Positions 1 through 12,200 of a stretch of 64,000 nt of DNA are shown here, piece after piece (within the stretch, counting starts at the first letter, position 1; every line of letters begins with the position of its first letter). Location: the NCBI RefSeq assembly GCF_011397635.1, contig NC_064756.1, positions 34,772,996 through 34,836,995 of the forward strand, in the 5' to 3' direction. Both the position numbers and the translations under genes were made by a program. The DNA comes from Epinephelus fuscoguttatus. Taxonomy: Eukaryota; Chordata; Actinopteri; Perciformes; Serranidae. Below the pieces are notes generated by a model. It saw only the letters and a list, made by a program, of their open reading frames with translations. It did no database searches and was not told the origin of the DNA.

Positions 1-120
1 AGACACTTGAAAATCTGTCACCTCTGTCAAGGGATCAGTGATTTTTAATTGTTTCGTGCCTGCATTCACTGCATGTCTCTGTATCTACATGACAAACAAG
101 CACACATTTCCTTTTGTCAG

Positions 121-3100
121 GTTTGGGGATCAGTAATGGAGAGCGTTGGCGGCAGCTGCGACGTTTCACATTGACCACGCTGAGAGACTTTGGGATGGGA
201 CGCAAGGGGATGGAAGAGTGGATCCAAGAGGAGAGCAAACACATGAGGGCCCGCATAGATACATTCAAAGGTGTGTTTTCAGTTGTGCAAGAGCACATAT
301 TTCACACAGGGTTGATGTGAAAGGGGATTATTACATAATCTGTCATGTTACATTTACTTTGAACTGTGCTGAGTCACAGCTTAAGTCCTGTTCCAGTACA
401 GCACAATGAAATATGACCAACAAGAAATTTAGCATTACATCTGGGATTTGAGATACGCTGAAAGGGGCGTAGGCTTTGTTTCAACACTGATTGTGGGGGG
501 CAAATTTCCTGCATTCTGTTGAATTTATATGCACCAATTTGTGCCTTTTCTGCATGAATGTATGGGGTAAATTAGTCTTGGGTAGTTTCAAGGTATTATG
601 ACATACCAAGGTATTTAGAAATCCTGAATGTATGATTTTCATTACCATCAAAAATATACACACTCCTCTTTCTATTAAACTGATATGGCTGTACCCCAAT
701 GCTGTATTGGGGTAATGTGGTGTAGTGCACAACATGTGCCACCAGAGGTCAGTCTCTACTGGTGCAATGGGCATCTGAGCCAAAAAACATGCCAACTGCC
801 AGGGTGTGGGGAAAATGTTAGAGGACTACTGTTTGGGAGTATTGCCACATATAACTTTATCTTGTGATGACGTCCTCTGAGCTTATTCCCTATCTGTTTA
901 TTATTCTATGGGCCGTAAGTATTTGGACTCAGCTAAATGTGTCTAAGTAGGCTATTGCATATAAGAAACACAGCACTGTAGGCTAGACAATGAGATACAT
1001 ACTTCAGTGACTTGATCAGCAGCAACTCAGCGTTTACACACATACTAGCTACTACAGTATATACACATGTGAAATGTCAGGAAAGTGTTAAGGTATAAAA
1101 AAAAAATAGATACTGCCCAAACCTAGAGTAAATATATTTAATTTTGTCAAAATAAAAGTCCTTTGTTGCTTACATTAATTTATTAGGGTGACAAATGCAT
1201 GTTCTAAATATTGAGGGTGACAAGTCCCCTGCATCCCACCTGAAATATATTCCTATGCAATTAATTATTGTCTGTATTAATATGTATGACTGCACAAGAC
1301 ATACTGTAGATCTAAAGCTGACAACTGCAAAGAGAGTGTGGAAGCTTTGTTAGATTGCTCGGTGTGTTTGTATCTCTTGCTTCAGCTGCCCTCTTTTATC
1401 CTTATCTCTGTCTGATGGCAGTTTGTCCAAAGTAAACACAGGATGTTACATAACCTGTTAAAACACTGGAGTTTCACTCACAGCCTTGATTTACCAAATA
1501 GGACATTTTAAACTGCATTTATATTTGAACAAATAAGTGGTAAATCGTCTCACTGGATGAGATCAATTTTATCAATGTGAATTTAAATAGTACTCTTATT
1601 GAATGCTTTTACCTTTTTTATTGACCATAAAAGATTATGATTGAAGAAGCTGTCTAAATAAACATATGAATGGCAGGTAAAGTGTGTTCTCAGTGGATTT
1701 TTGTCATTCACATAATTTTTTCCCCTTCTGATTAATATGTTTTCCTCTTCTCCTACAGGTATACCATTTGACCCCACGTTCTTGTTGAGCCGCACTGTGT
1801 CCAATGTGATCTGCTGCCTGGTGTTTGGTGAACGCTTCAGTTATGAAGACAAGAGCTTCCTACACCTCCTCAACATCATATCTGAGATTTTAAAGTTCAA
1901 CAGCAGCTTTAGGGGTCAGGTAAGGAGGTGGGAGGCTGATGGTCCTCCAAATACAGATCAGTGTTTATTTAAGTCTGGTTTTCATATGGCTTCCTTATAT
2001 CATATGCCGTATTTTCATTGAGAGACAGAGCTGCAGTGTGCTGTGTGCTTCCCACCCACAGATGTACAACATCTTTCCCTGGCTCCTAGAGCATCTGCCT
2101 GGCAACCAGCATACTGTTTTTGTCCAGGTTGATGAGGTGAGAGAGTTTATCAAAATGAAGATCCAAGAGCACAAAGAGACACTGGACCCCAGCTCCCCGC
2201 GGGACTATATTGACTGCTTTCTCATCCGAATGAATCAGGTTGGACAAAACTTCATTTGTTTTGTTTAGAGAACCTGAGACCATAACTTTCACCTTGAAGT
2301 TTCACCTGTTCATAAAAGTTACCACTTAACATCTCCTCAGGCGCTAACGATGGTTTCCTTTATGTAGCTGTGGCAGTTCTAAATTTTGGAATAAAATTAT
2401 TTAATTATTCAAATGTTGCTGACATCAGACAGAACTGTTGACTCCTTACATTGTTTTGCATCCTAAGACATGTTTACTCCTTTGTCCTCCCAGGAAAAGG
2501 ACATTCCCACAACTGAGTTCAACTATGACAACTTGGTCGCTACAGTGATGAATCTCTTCCTGGCAGGAACAGAAACCACCAGCACCACCATCAGATATGC
2601 CCTCGGTGTGCTGGTCAAATATCCCAACATACAGGGTAGGTCCCCTGACCTGACACAGCGATCTGATTTTAACCAGTTCTATTATGGTTGAGAACTGAAT
2701 AATCCTAACCTTTTGTGGGGTCCCATGTTCGGGCAGCAAATTTGCATTTCTTAGGTTGGTGAAGGCATGACCTGCCCTACTCTTCCGCTGATTGGCTTCA
2801 TAGCAATGTTGGTTAGGTTTAGTCAAGAGGACTGAGACTGGTTAGGGTTGGGTTGAGTTGAAAGAGAAACAGGGCAGCATCGGTGGTGTGGTGGTTAGCA
2901 CTGTTGCCTCACAGCAAGAGGGTTCCTGGTTCGATGTCGGGTGCGGGAGCCCTTCTGTGCAGAGTTTGCATGATCTCCCCGTGTCAGTGTGGGTTTTCTC
3001 CGGGTACTCCGGCTTCCTCCCACAGTCCAAAGACATGTAGGTTGGGGACTAGGTTAATTGGTGACTCTAAATTGTCTATAGGTGTGAATGGTTGTCTGTC

Positions 3101-4156
3101 TCTATGTGTCAGCCCTGCGATAGTCTGGCGACCTGTCCAGGGTGTAAGAATGTCAGGGTAGGCCAGTCAGAGGCAGAGTGAGGCAGAGTGGGGTGGTCAT
3201 GTCTTTGCTATCCTAGGAAAGGCACATTTGCATCTGTGAATGTGCCGTTATATTAAAAATCGAAAATTAAATTTAAAAAAAGGAGAGAAAAAAGAACTGA
3301 ATAATCCTCTACCTGCCTAATAACATGTTTTGTCGTCCTGTACAGAGAAAATGCAGCAGGAGATTGACACTGTGATCACAAAAGGCCTTTGCCCAAGCAT
3401 GGAGAACAGGAAGTCCCTCCCTTTCACAGATGCTGTCATCCACGAGGTGCAGCGTTTTCTGGACATTGTTCCTTTCAGCCTCCCTCACTACGCACTCCAC
3501 GACATCTCTTTCAGGGGTTACACAATCCCCAAGGTAATGTTGATCTCAAAGGTATCATATTTATGAGATAAAAGATAGAGTATTACACTAACATCATATC
3601 TAACACCTCAATAGGACACTGTGATTATTCCCTTGTTGCACTCTGTGCTGAAAGAGGAAAAGCAATGGGCAACTCCCTGGTCCTTTAACCCCGAGCACTT
3701 CTTGGACCAAAATGGCAACTTCAAGAAAAATCCTGCTTTCCTGCCATTTGCTGCAGGTAAAACACCATCCTCAGTTTGTACATCATCAGTTAACGTGAAT
3801 ATTTACAAACCTCATGCTAATATGTGTTTTATTTGGTAGTCCTGTTTGTGCATGTGGTTTGTCCATGACTGATGGGTCATTTTATATGTCTTACTCATTG
3901 CCCCTCTTCAATCACAAGCAATATATATATTTTTTTATTTACAGTGTTCTGTTTGTGATTGTGTCTCTCCACAGGGAAGAGAGCCTGTGTTGGCGAGTCT
4001 CTGGCTCGTATGGAGCTTTTTCTCTTCCTGGTGTCACTGCTGCAGAATTTCACCTTTTCCTGCACCGAAGGCCCCGACAGTATTAACCTCATTCCTGAGT
4101 ACAGCGGCTTTGCCAATTTACCTCGCAGGTACCAGATCATTGCCACACCACGGTGA
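121..4156 (+). CDS. cyp2y3-like: Cytochrome P450 family 2 (CYP2Y-like), 5'-partial, exons 3-9
   Basis: Haem-thiolate mono-oxygenase expected on the cytosolic face of the ER; the substrate cannot be told. Exons: 121-270, 1759-1919, 2062-2238, 2494-2635, 3346-3533, 3615-3756, 3975-4156. All have GT/AG borders and continuous phase. Their lengths (150, 161, 177, 142, 188, 142, 182) are the classic CYP2 pattern. Visible motifs are the WRQLRRF helix-C region, helix-I AGTETTS, the ExxR motif as HEVQR, FNPEHF, and the haem loop FAAGKRACVG with its cysteine ligand. It ends TPR then TGA. Exons 1-2 (membrane anchor and Pro-rich hinge) fall before base 1. No frameshift or early stop is seen. It is a tandem paralogue of the gene at 9219; exon 8 differs at about 4 of 48 residues. 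The CYP2Y assignment rests on linkage to tgfb1 and is inferred; CYP2 membership is secure. Confidence 0.93.
2871..3170 (+). repeat. tRNA-like SINE or related interspersed repeat in CYP2 intron 6
   Basis: A block beginning gggcagcatcggtggtgtgg has a box-A-like stretch (gtggttagca, 2891-2900) and a box-B-like ggttcgatg (2928-2936). The body, with cctcccacagtccaaagacatg and cagccctgcgatagtctgg, is one I recognise as very common in teleost genomes. It lies wholly between the 2635 donor and 3346 acceptor, so it does not disturb the coding exons. The family name was not checked. Confidence 0.7.
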
Positions 4157-5172
4157 GAAGAGGAGAAACACTCAGACTCCTTCTATCGTCGCTTAAAGCA
4201 TTCTGAGTCACTCACAAGGACACGTCTATAACACACATTGCTTCATTTTGACACAGCAGTGTTTGTGTACAGTTGCTGTTTGCTGATACCTGACTGATAA
4301 CACAGGCAGTCTCATCAAACTCAAAATTTAAGCAACAGTTTATCTCCAGGCATAATTATAAATTGTCCTATCTTTTGCTTTGGTTGTCTTTTTCCATATA
4401 TTTTTCGTTTTGTATATATCTGTATGAATCAATTCTTGGTTCCTGTGTTAATTGTGAACATGTTTTCTTTATAACAAGAAATTCTATTCTTTTTAACAAA
4501 AATATATTTTAAATAATACTGAGTTTGATTGGAAGAAGAGCTGCCCACTTGTGAAAATTAAAATGTTGAAAAACACTTGAAAAAAAAAATCATTTCAGAC
4601 TCTTTTTATTTGACAAATGTCATTTCATATCTTTGACCTATATATTTATATGTCTAAGTTTGGTGGGAAATCGTAATAGTGACTGTTAATACCAAGGTCT
4701 TCAATCATCAAATGAATTGTCACTGTTAAAGCTCTCTATTTCAATATTCTAATTTTAGCAAAAGGACACTCAACAACTGCATTTCAAGAAAATGTCCCTA
4801 ATTGAGACAAATATTTCATCCTTTAACATGATATTAACTGTTAGCATTATAGCATAGATTGTGAATGACTGAGTTATTTTTCTCATTTCCTCTCGATTGC
4901 TTTCACTGGGAGCTGGGTGCTCAAAACAGTATCATGATAAAATTTTGGAGTATGTATTTGCACCCAGACGAGAATAGTCACGCTGCAGGTATTCGGCTAT
5001 TTACACCCCTTCCTGTGATGTGTTACTATGGATCCCACTGCGTTAAGTGATGGGCTACAGTAGTATTCATCACGCTGACGCTTCAAGGACGAGAGCTGTT
5101 AGGATTAGGGCAGTGGTAAATGGTAAATTTACGAGAGAAAAAAATCACAAATGTACTGCCAGAAAATCAAGT
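4157..5172. other. 3' flank of the first CYP2 gene
   Basis: AT-rich, non-coding. It should contain the 3' UTR. The best polyadenylation-like hexamer is ATTAAA at 4557-4562, about 20 bases before an A-run at 4580-4589. No other gene is seen up to the transposon at 5181. Confidence 0.4.
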
Positions 5173-5180
5173 GATGTAGT

Positions 5181-6584
5181 CAGAGTTGGGTAAGGGTTAC
5201 TTTAAAAGTAATCAAAGTACGATACTGCGTTACTTTTAAAAAAGTAACCAGTTACTGTACTGCGTTACTCCATGAGTAAAGTAACTCGAGTACTTTTAAA
5301 GTACCTCCAACGTTACTCCCTGAGAAAAGTAACTCAAGCACTTTTAAAGTACTTTTGAGTATTCTACATTTCCTATTGGGCAATGGACCACAGGGCGCTA
5401 AGCCTACATTTTTTTTGTCTCTACAATTAAAGTTATGGACCACTTGCCCTTCACTGAGATCCAATTCTCCCATCACAGCCGTCACTTTGACCAGTAGAAA
5501 CACACAACGATCTGCTGCCGTAGACAACTGTATGACAACAACACCCCAGCGTTTTTATTATTCCTCTAGGGATGTTACCACACAGAGCAAAAGGGGGAAA
5601 TGATGGTGTGAAACAGCAGAGGCACTTTGTCAACCCGCTGAGTTAACGTTACTGTCATTAGCATCAAGCTAGCAAACAATGGTACATCCTCACAGTCGGA
5701 CATAAAGTAATAACATTAACAACAATAACATTTACTCACCACAACTGCAGAGGCTCCCAGCTTCATTTGAAACAAACTACATTATAGACGGTCGGTTATT
5801 TATTAATCCCTCTGTGTGTTTATATATTTACTTTTTGTACGCGCCGTTCTCTTTGTAAAGTTAACATATCGCACCGTCATTTCAAACTCAACACTTGTTT
5901 CAAATTAAAAGCCCCTTATAACCTCGGCTAGAGAATCCCTCCATTTTCTAAATAGACTTTTATTCTGAAACATTTGTCAGAACTTCCTGTGGAAGATACA
6001 GTAGCTTGACAGTTTACATATGGCGCTTCAAATGTAGCTCCTGCCATCTGCTGACGCTTTTAGGTGACTACAACAACATGTCAGCTGGCACATGAACAGA
6101 CGCAGTTCTGGCAGTGACTCAAATAATACTGAAAGTAATAAAAATAGGACAAGAATAACCCGATGACATCACACACGCCATGAAAGACGACCGGGGATAA
6201 TTGGTGAGTACCAGTGTGTAGCGTGTACCAGGCATAATGCAAGTCCTGAGTCTGTCAGCGAGTCCTACTCCACCTATTTAGACTCCACCATAGACAACGG
6301 CAGCATTTCTCCGACCACATAGCGAGCCACAAGCTCCATGGCTTCTTTCAGACTGATAGGTTTAACGTTATCTCCGTTGTTAGAACCAAACGACAGTCGT
6401 TGCTGTTTCAGAGGTGAAGGACCAGCGTTCTAAAAGTAACGGAAGTAACTGATGTCTTGTTTGAAAATGTACTTAAGTATTTGATTACTCAAACAGCAAA
6501 CTAACATGTTAGGTTACTCGTTACTGCAAAAAGTAATCAAAGTACTCTAACGCGTTACTTTTTAACGCGTTATAACCAGCTCTG
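5181..6584. mobile_element. Non-autonomous hAT-like DNA transposon, 1404 bp
   Basis: The ends are inverted: the left begins cagagttgggtaa and the right ends ccagctctg. Subterminal regions on both sides are crowded with agtaact, agtaatcaaagtac and acttttaaagtac motifs in opposite orientation. Flanks gatgtagt (5173-5180) and gacatagt (6585-6592) look like an 8-bp target duplication with two changes, as expected for an old hAT insertion. No transposase reading frame is present. Confidence 0.75.
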
Positions 6585-6859
6585 GACATAGTATAAACAG
6601 TTACAGTCTGTGATGGGAGTAAGATATGGTGGATGAATAGGCCAAGTGCAGGATTTTCACACAAGAGACTGGAGTTTACATCATGTGGAGTTTATAGGAT
6701 GTGTAAAGATGCTGAATGCACACTGGGTACAAAAACTTTAGCAGAATATGTTTTTGTTTTGTTGTTGTTAGTAGTACACACAAAATGGCACAAATAAATA
6801 AATCTTACTATATAATGACGAAAACTGTCTGTGAGTTTGTACGTGGATGTGTCTGTTCC

Positions 6860-7392
6860 ACGTTTTTTCTCCTCACTGACTTGGTCAATCCATGTGAAAT
6901 TTGGCACAGTGGTAGAGGGTCATGGGAGGATGCGAATGAAGCAATATTACATCAATTGGCCAAAGGGGGGCGCTATAGCAACCGATTGAAAGTGCAAACT
7001 TTGAATGGGCATGTATCATGCCCTGTATGTCGTAGAGACATGAAACTTTGCACAGAGATGCCTCTCCTCATGAGGAACAAATTTGCCTCAAGAAACCATA
7101 ACTTCCAGTTATATAGATTTTCCGCCATTTTGAATTTTTTGAAAAACACTTCAAATCGATCTCTTCCTAGGAAGTTTGACCAATCTGCATGAAACCCGGT
7201 GAACATAATCTAGGGACCAATATCTAAAGTTCCCTCTTGGCAAAAGTTGGAAAACTTACTAAAACTGAGCTTCTATAAGGCAATGAATATTGCGGAGGGC
7301 GTGGCTCATCAAAACTTCACCTGAGCCTCCATCGGCATATGGGTGAGTAGATAATGGCTGAATTTTCATTTTTGGGTGCACTATCCCTTTAA
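6860..7392. repeat. Probable interspersed repeat
   Basis: The stretch with gggggcgctatagcaaccg and the end gggtgcactatcccttt resembles repeats widespread in fish. The right end looks like one arm of a MITE terminal repeat, but no matching left arm was found, so the copy may be truncated. The reading frame here (about 158 codons from 6716) resembles no known protein. Confidence 0.4.
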
Positions 7393-7541
7393 CTATCTGC
7401 CTTTCAACGTGCTACCTCAACTGCTAATGTACAGTTTTAGCCCACTAACTATCCCACTATTGGCAATGGTACTACTGTACTTTCAATAAAGCAATCGTAC
7501 TGTCAAATTCACAAAAACTCTGTCTGAATACATTGCTCTTC

Positions 7542-8783
7542 TTAAAGTTACAATGTGTAATTTACGTGGTTGTTTATTAGCAAATATCAACTATTGCTTT
7601 CATAAATATTTACTAAAGTGTAATGCAATTCACATACAAATGGAAGCTTTCTCATAGGCTTAGAATGATTCCTCTATATATACACAGGCAGGGCGCGGTA
7701 TGCTGGAGGCTGCATTCTTGCATCGCCATATTTGAATACAGTGGCCGAAACAGATACACGTGCTTCGCCTTTCGCATTTACCTAGAACTTGCCGTCACTG
7801 GAGAAGGTGCAGCTCAATCTGGGGTGCTTCTGCATGAACCTACTTTGTACTTTTATGATTCTGTCGCAATTTAAATGGAGGACCACACATATGTTTTGCC
7901 CCGTAAGAGGGAAACCACGCCACCAAATAAAAGAAAAAGATCAGATAAGCGAGGACGGGACAAAACGTGAGTGAATATCGGCGTTGCTTATTCCAGGTGG
8001 AAAAAACTCCTGTGGAAGAACACTCTGGAGACGCATATATTATAATCGTACCAACCTATATTTGCCGCACTGTGCCGTGACTATCACATAAACGTGTTAT
8101 TTTAGCATTACTGTGCTAATGTTTGCTCGTGTTACCAAAACAATTAGAGATAAAACACTCCTAACATAACGTTATATCTCACAGATAACCTATATCTCAC
8201 TGGTAAGCTATAACATATTGTAGCGTCCGCCAGGACGTGTGGAAAGGATGACGCATTTATTCGGCAAACCACCATTTATTATTGAACAGTACAGGTTACT
8301 GTTGGCCGTAACTACACCAAAACAACCAACAAACAAGAACTTAGCTGTAACTCCAACTGTGCACTCCTGCTCTCTCCTCCAGTTTGCTCATACACACACC
8401 ACCACGTGCACTCACACAGCTCTCATCCCCGTCACACTCACCCCCCGCCTCCCTACCTATACTCATTTAATCCCAAACATGCCATTAACTCACAGAACAT
8501 TGACATTATAACAGAACATTTACTGCAGGGTCACTACAATATCGTAACATGGTTTAGATTCCTAAATAAATATTCTTCTCATCGCTAGATAGGCCTACTC
8601 CTGAAAAACTTGAAAAACTCTTGGATGATGCCATCTCTGTCTGCGCAAGGCTTTTTATCCTACGAGGCCACCGTCACTTACCTGACGGGATTTGTGAGCG
8701 AGTGAGCGCCAGTGAGCACTGCAATCTAGAATTTCACCGCTGATGTCACTGTTACTCACCATTTTTACACACTGAGGCTTTAA
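7542..8783. mobile_element. MITE-like element with TTAAAG ends
   Basis: The left end ttaaagttacaatgtgtaa (7542 onward) and the right end, read in reverse complement as ttaaagcctcagtgtgtaa (to 8783), form imperfect inverted repeats, giving an element of about 1.24 kb. It holds no recognisable protein. It lies between the two CYP2 genes. Confidence 0.5.
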
Positions 8784-9218
8784 TGGGTTCAGTTATTTAA
8801 TCTGCAATTTCCTATGTCCTGTATCCCAAACACACACCATGTGAAACTGTACATGGGCAACTGTGCACTCAGTGGGTATGGACTAGTAAATAAATAGCTA
8901 ATATAATCACTAAGAAGCTGAACTACCAGCTACCACAAAATGTAGGTGAACTGCTGGTTTAGTTTCATGTAGTTTACTGCTCCATAACTCCTGATCTGTG
9001 CTAAGGTCCAGAGGCTCGGAGTAAACGAGCAGCAGACTATATACTCATAGAAGACGAGTTATTCCGTCACCGCCCTACCTGCTGCTGCATGAGATCCAGG
9101 CACGTCACACAGCAGCAGTGACAGCTGTGTGGAGCTGTGCAATCAGTTGATCTCACTAAAGATTTAAACTTTTATAGTACTTCAGGGACTAAACTTGTTT
9201 TCTCTTTCGTCGAGCATT
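8784..9218 (+). promoter_or_regulatory. Promoter and 5' UTR region of the second CYP2 gene
   Basis: Non-coding stretch before the ATG at 9219. A TATA-like tatata lies at 9038-9043, about 180 bases before the start codon, which is a plausible core promoter distance. No xenobiotic-response element is claimed. The boundaries and transcription start are inferred. Confidence 0.35.
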
Positions 9219-12200
9219 ATGGAGTTGTTTGTCACGCTGATTTTAGCGGGGCTTATTGTCGCTTTGCTGTGGCTGTTAAGCCTGAGGAGCCGTAAACACG
9301 TCTGTTTACCTCCGGGACCGTCCGCACTGCCTATCATAGGGAACCTGCTGCAGCTGGACAAAAGGGCTCCTTTCAAAACTATGCGACAGGTGAGAAAGGT
9401 GCTCTGTTCCCCAGCTCAATATTCTTTAAGATATCTTTTAAAGGGTTTATTATCCACAGCAATGTTTTTTTCCCCCTAAAGTTGAAATGTTCAGTGAATG
9501 TTTCCCTGGGTCAGTATGTTGAAATCACCTAGCCGCAGCTTATCGCCGACTTATGTTACTTGAATCCAATGCATTGAGAATTTTTCTTGACTCTAGACAT
9601 TGATGTCCCTACAGAGGCTGATCAGAAACACCCACATCCCTTCACTGTTTTGTAATTTGAACTGCAAAGACAGCCCTAACCAAGTGGCATCTAACGATGT
9701 GGGTTGCAGTTGGCATCCAGCTGAAATTTTTCCTGCATGCAAAACGTGAACTCCCACTTAGGATTCCTTAAGTGTTTGTTAAGGAGGTTTTTACCAGGAG
9801 CCAAATTATCTGCAGAGGTATCTTCCTCTTCCAAACAAATGAAGCAGGTGGTTAAAACCAGTAAAACCAGTGAATAAAGCAATTTCACTAAAATCAGCTT
9901 TTACTCCAAGGCTGCCCAGCACCTGCTAATGTGCGTTTACTTTTTTCCCTGATAACTTGAGATCCAGTTATTTGGGAGTTTGTTTTTTGTTTTGTTTTTT
10001 ACCAGGAGTCGAATCGTCTGCAGAGGTCTCTTCCTCTCTGAAACAAACGGACCTGGTGATTAAAACTAGAATTTATAAGGACCTGCACCCTATGTAGATA
10101 CAAACAGCTCATTCGAAGATGACAAAAACACTTCAGGTCTTATCTCTAGGTGATTATACACAAAAGAAAACACACATATTCCATTTCTGCCATTATATTC
10201 CCCTAAATCCTCCATGCTGGATCTTTAAATTATGTAAGGAATTTAGCTTTGTTGTCAGTTGTGTTGTATGTGTAAAGCCAACCTTACTTGTTAGCAGAAA
10301 TAGAGATATTCCGCGCTTCACGTCTGCTTTTGCTTATTTATATTTTTTCTAAGTCTCAGTTATATGTTTGTATACTTGTGTATATAGCTGAATAATCATA
10401 CCTGTGTATTATTATGTTTTGTTAGGGTATCTGTTTTCTTCTCTGCATTGCGCAGTGTATATTGATTTGCTCTTTGCATGTACAAGAATCAAAAGCATGT
10501 TTGCTCTGTTTAACCCCAAGCTCAGCGAAAGCTATGGCCCTGTGATGACTATGTACATGGGCCGTCAGCGTATCGTAGTGCTGGTAGGGTATGATGCTGT
10601 GAAAGAGGCACTGGTGGACCAAGCAGATGACTTCATTGGCAGAGGACCTATTCCTTTCTTGATGAGAGCTACCAGGGGCTATGGTAAGATGGGAATTTTG
10701 TGATGATATGTGTGACAGATCAACATAATGTACTGTGCCCTTAAAGAGACACTTCAACCCAAAATCAAAAATATACATTTTCCTCTTGACTGTAATGCTA
10801 CTTATCAATCTAGATTGTTTTGGTGTGAGTTGCCGAGTGTTGGAGATTTTGTCAGCCTTCTCTCTAATATACTAGAACTTGATGGCGCTCAGCTTGTGGT
10901 GATCTGAGCATGAAAAAAGATATACTTGAAAAACTCCACAGCAATGTCGCTTTCCAGAAATCATGACCAGCATACTCAGACCTTGTTGTGAGCAGTTTCA
11001 TTCAGGAACTATTTTCTTTCTACAAAAATACACCCATCAAACCTCATCACTGCGCAGAAGGGAGCGTGCATCTTACCACTGAACAAGCTAACGTTACAGC
11101 TCAACCAAGGAGGACGCCATTGATGTTTACATCTTGAGCTTCCTTCCACACAGTGATACGGTTGGCAGGTGTAGTTTGGTAGAAAGAAAGTAGTTCCTAC
11201 ATGAAACTGTTCACAAGGTCTGTGGATTATCTTGAGTAACCATGATTTCTGGAAAGAGACATTGCTGTTGAGGTTTTCCAAATGTGTTTTTTGTGGCGTT
11301 TTGAGCGTCTTGTTTCTTTTGTATGTGGAGGCCAGATTGATTATGAGGTTCTCTTAACTACCAAGGTTTGGCAATCAGTAACGGAGAGCGGTGGCGGCAG
11401 TTGAGACGTTTCACCCTGACAACGCTGAGAGACTTTGGCATGGGGCGCAAGGGGATGGAAGAGTGGATCCAAGAGGAGAGCAAACATCTGGTGGCACGCA
11501 TAAATAATACCAAAGGTATGTATGTGCCTGCCATGTATGTTTGCATATTTCTCATCAGATATATCCAGGATTGTATGGAAAAGGGTGACCCTTGTGCATT
11601 GTGCTCAACTTTGAAGACTGAGCAGACAAAAACCTTGGAGTGGGACAGAATAATCCAAGTCGTGCTGGCCTTCTTGACAGCGTTCTTTCCTTTATCCCCA
11701 GCCACACCTTTTGATCCCACGTTCTTCCTGAGCTGCACCGTGTCCAACGTGATCTGCTGCTTGGTGTTTGGTCAACGCTTCAGCTATGACGACGACCACT
11801 TCCTCTCCCTTCTGCAGATAATCGCAGACATACTGAAATTTGGCAGCAGTCCCTGGGGTCAGGTAAGATGGTTAGGAAGATCACTGCTCAGCAGGACCCT
11901 TAATACCGACCTTACACCAAATGACTTGAAGCATTTTTCCTCAGATGGTAGTAAAGTGGTCATAAAACTCAGTCTGAGCTGTCTTAAGTCAGTCTTTATC
12001 TCATCTTGATGTTCCGACAAAATCAGACATGTTTAATATCATAAGCTCCTGCGTTCAGGCAGATTCTTACTCATCTCCTTCGACTGGAAGGCCCTTTGGT
12101 TCAACTCCTGTTGTTTTTAAATGTGCTATATAAGTTAAAGTGAGTTGACTTGACGTAAGATTTTTGTCTTGTCTTGGGCAAATGTTGAAGTTCAATGAAG

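Noticed and set aside
2871-3170. tRNA-like box A and box B
   Set aside because: They belong to a dispersed repeat and no cloverleaf with paired acceptor stem is evident; not called a tRNA gene. The same holds for 57526-57690.
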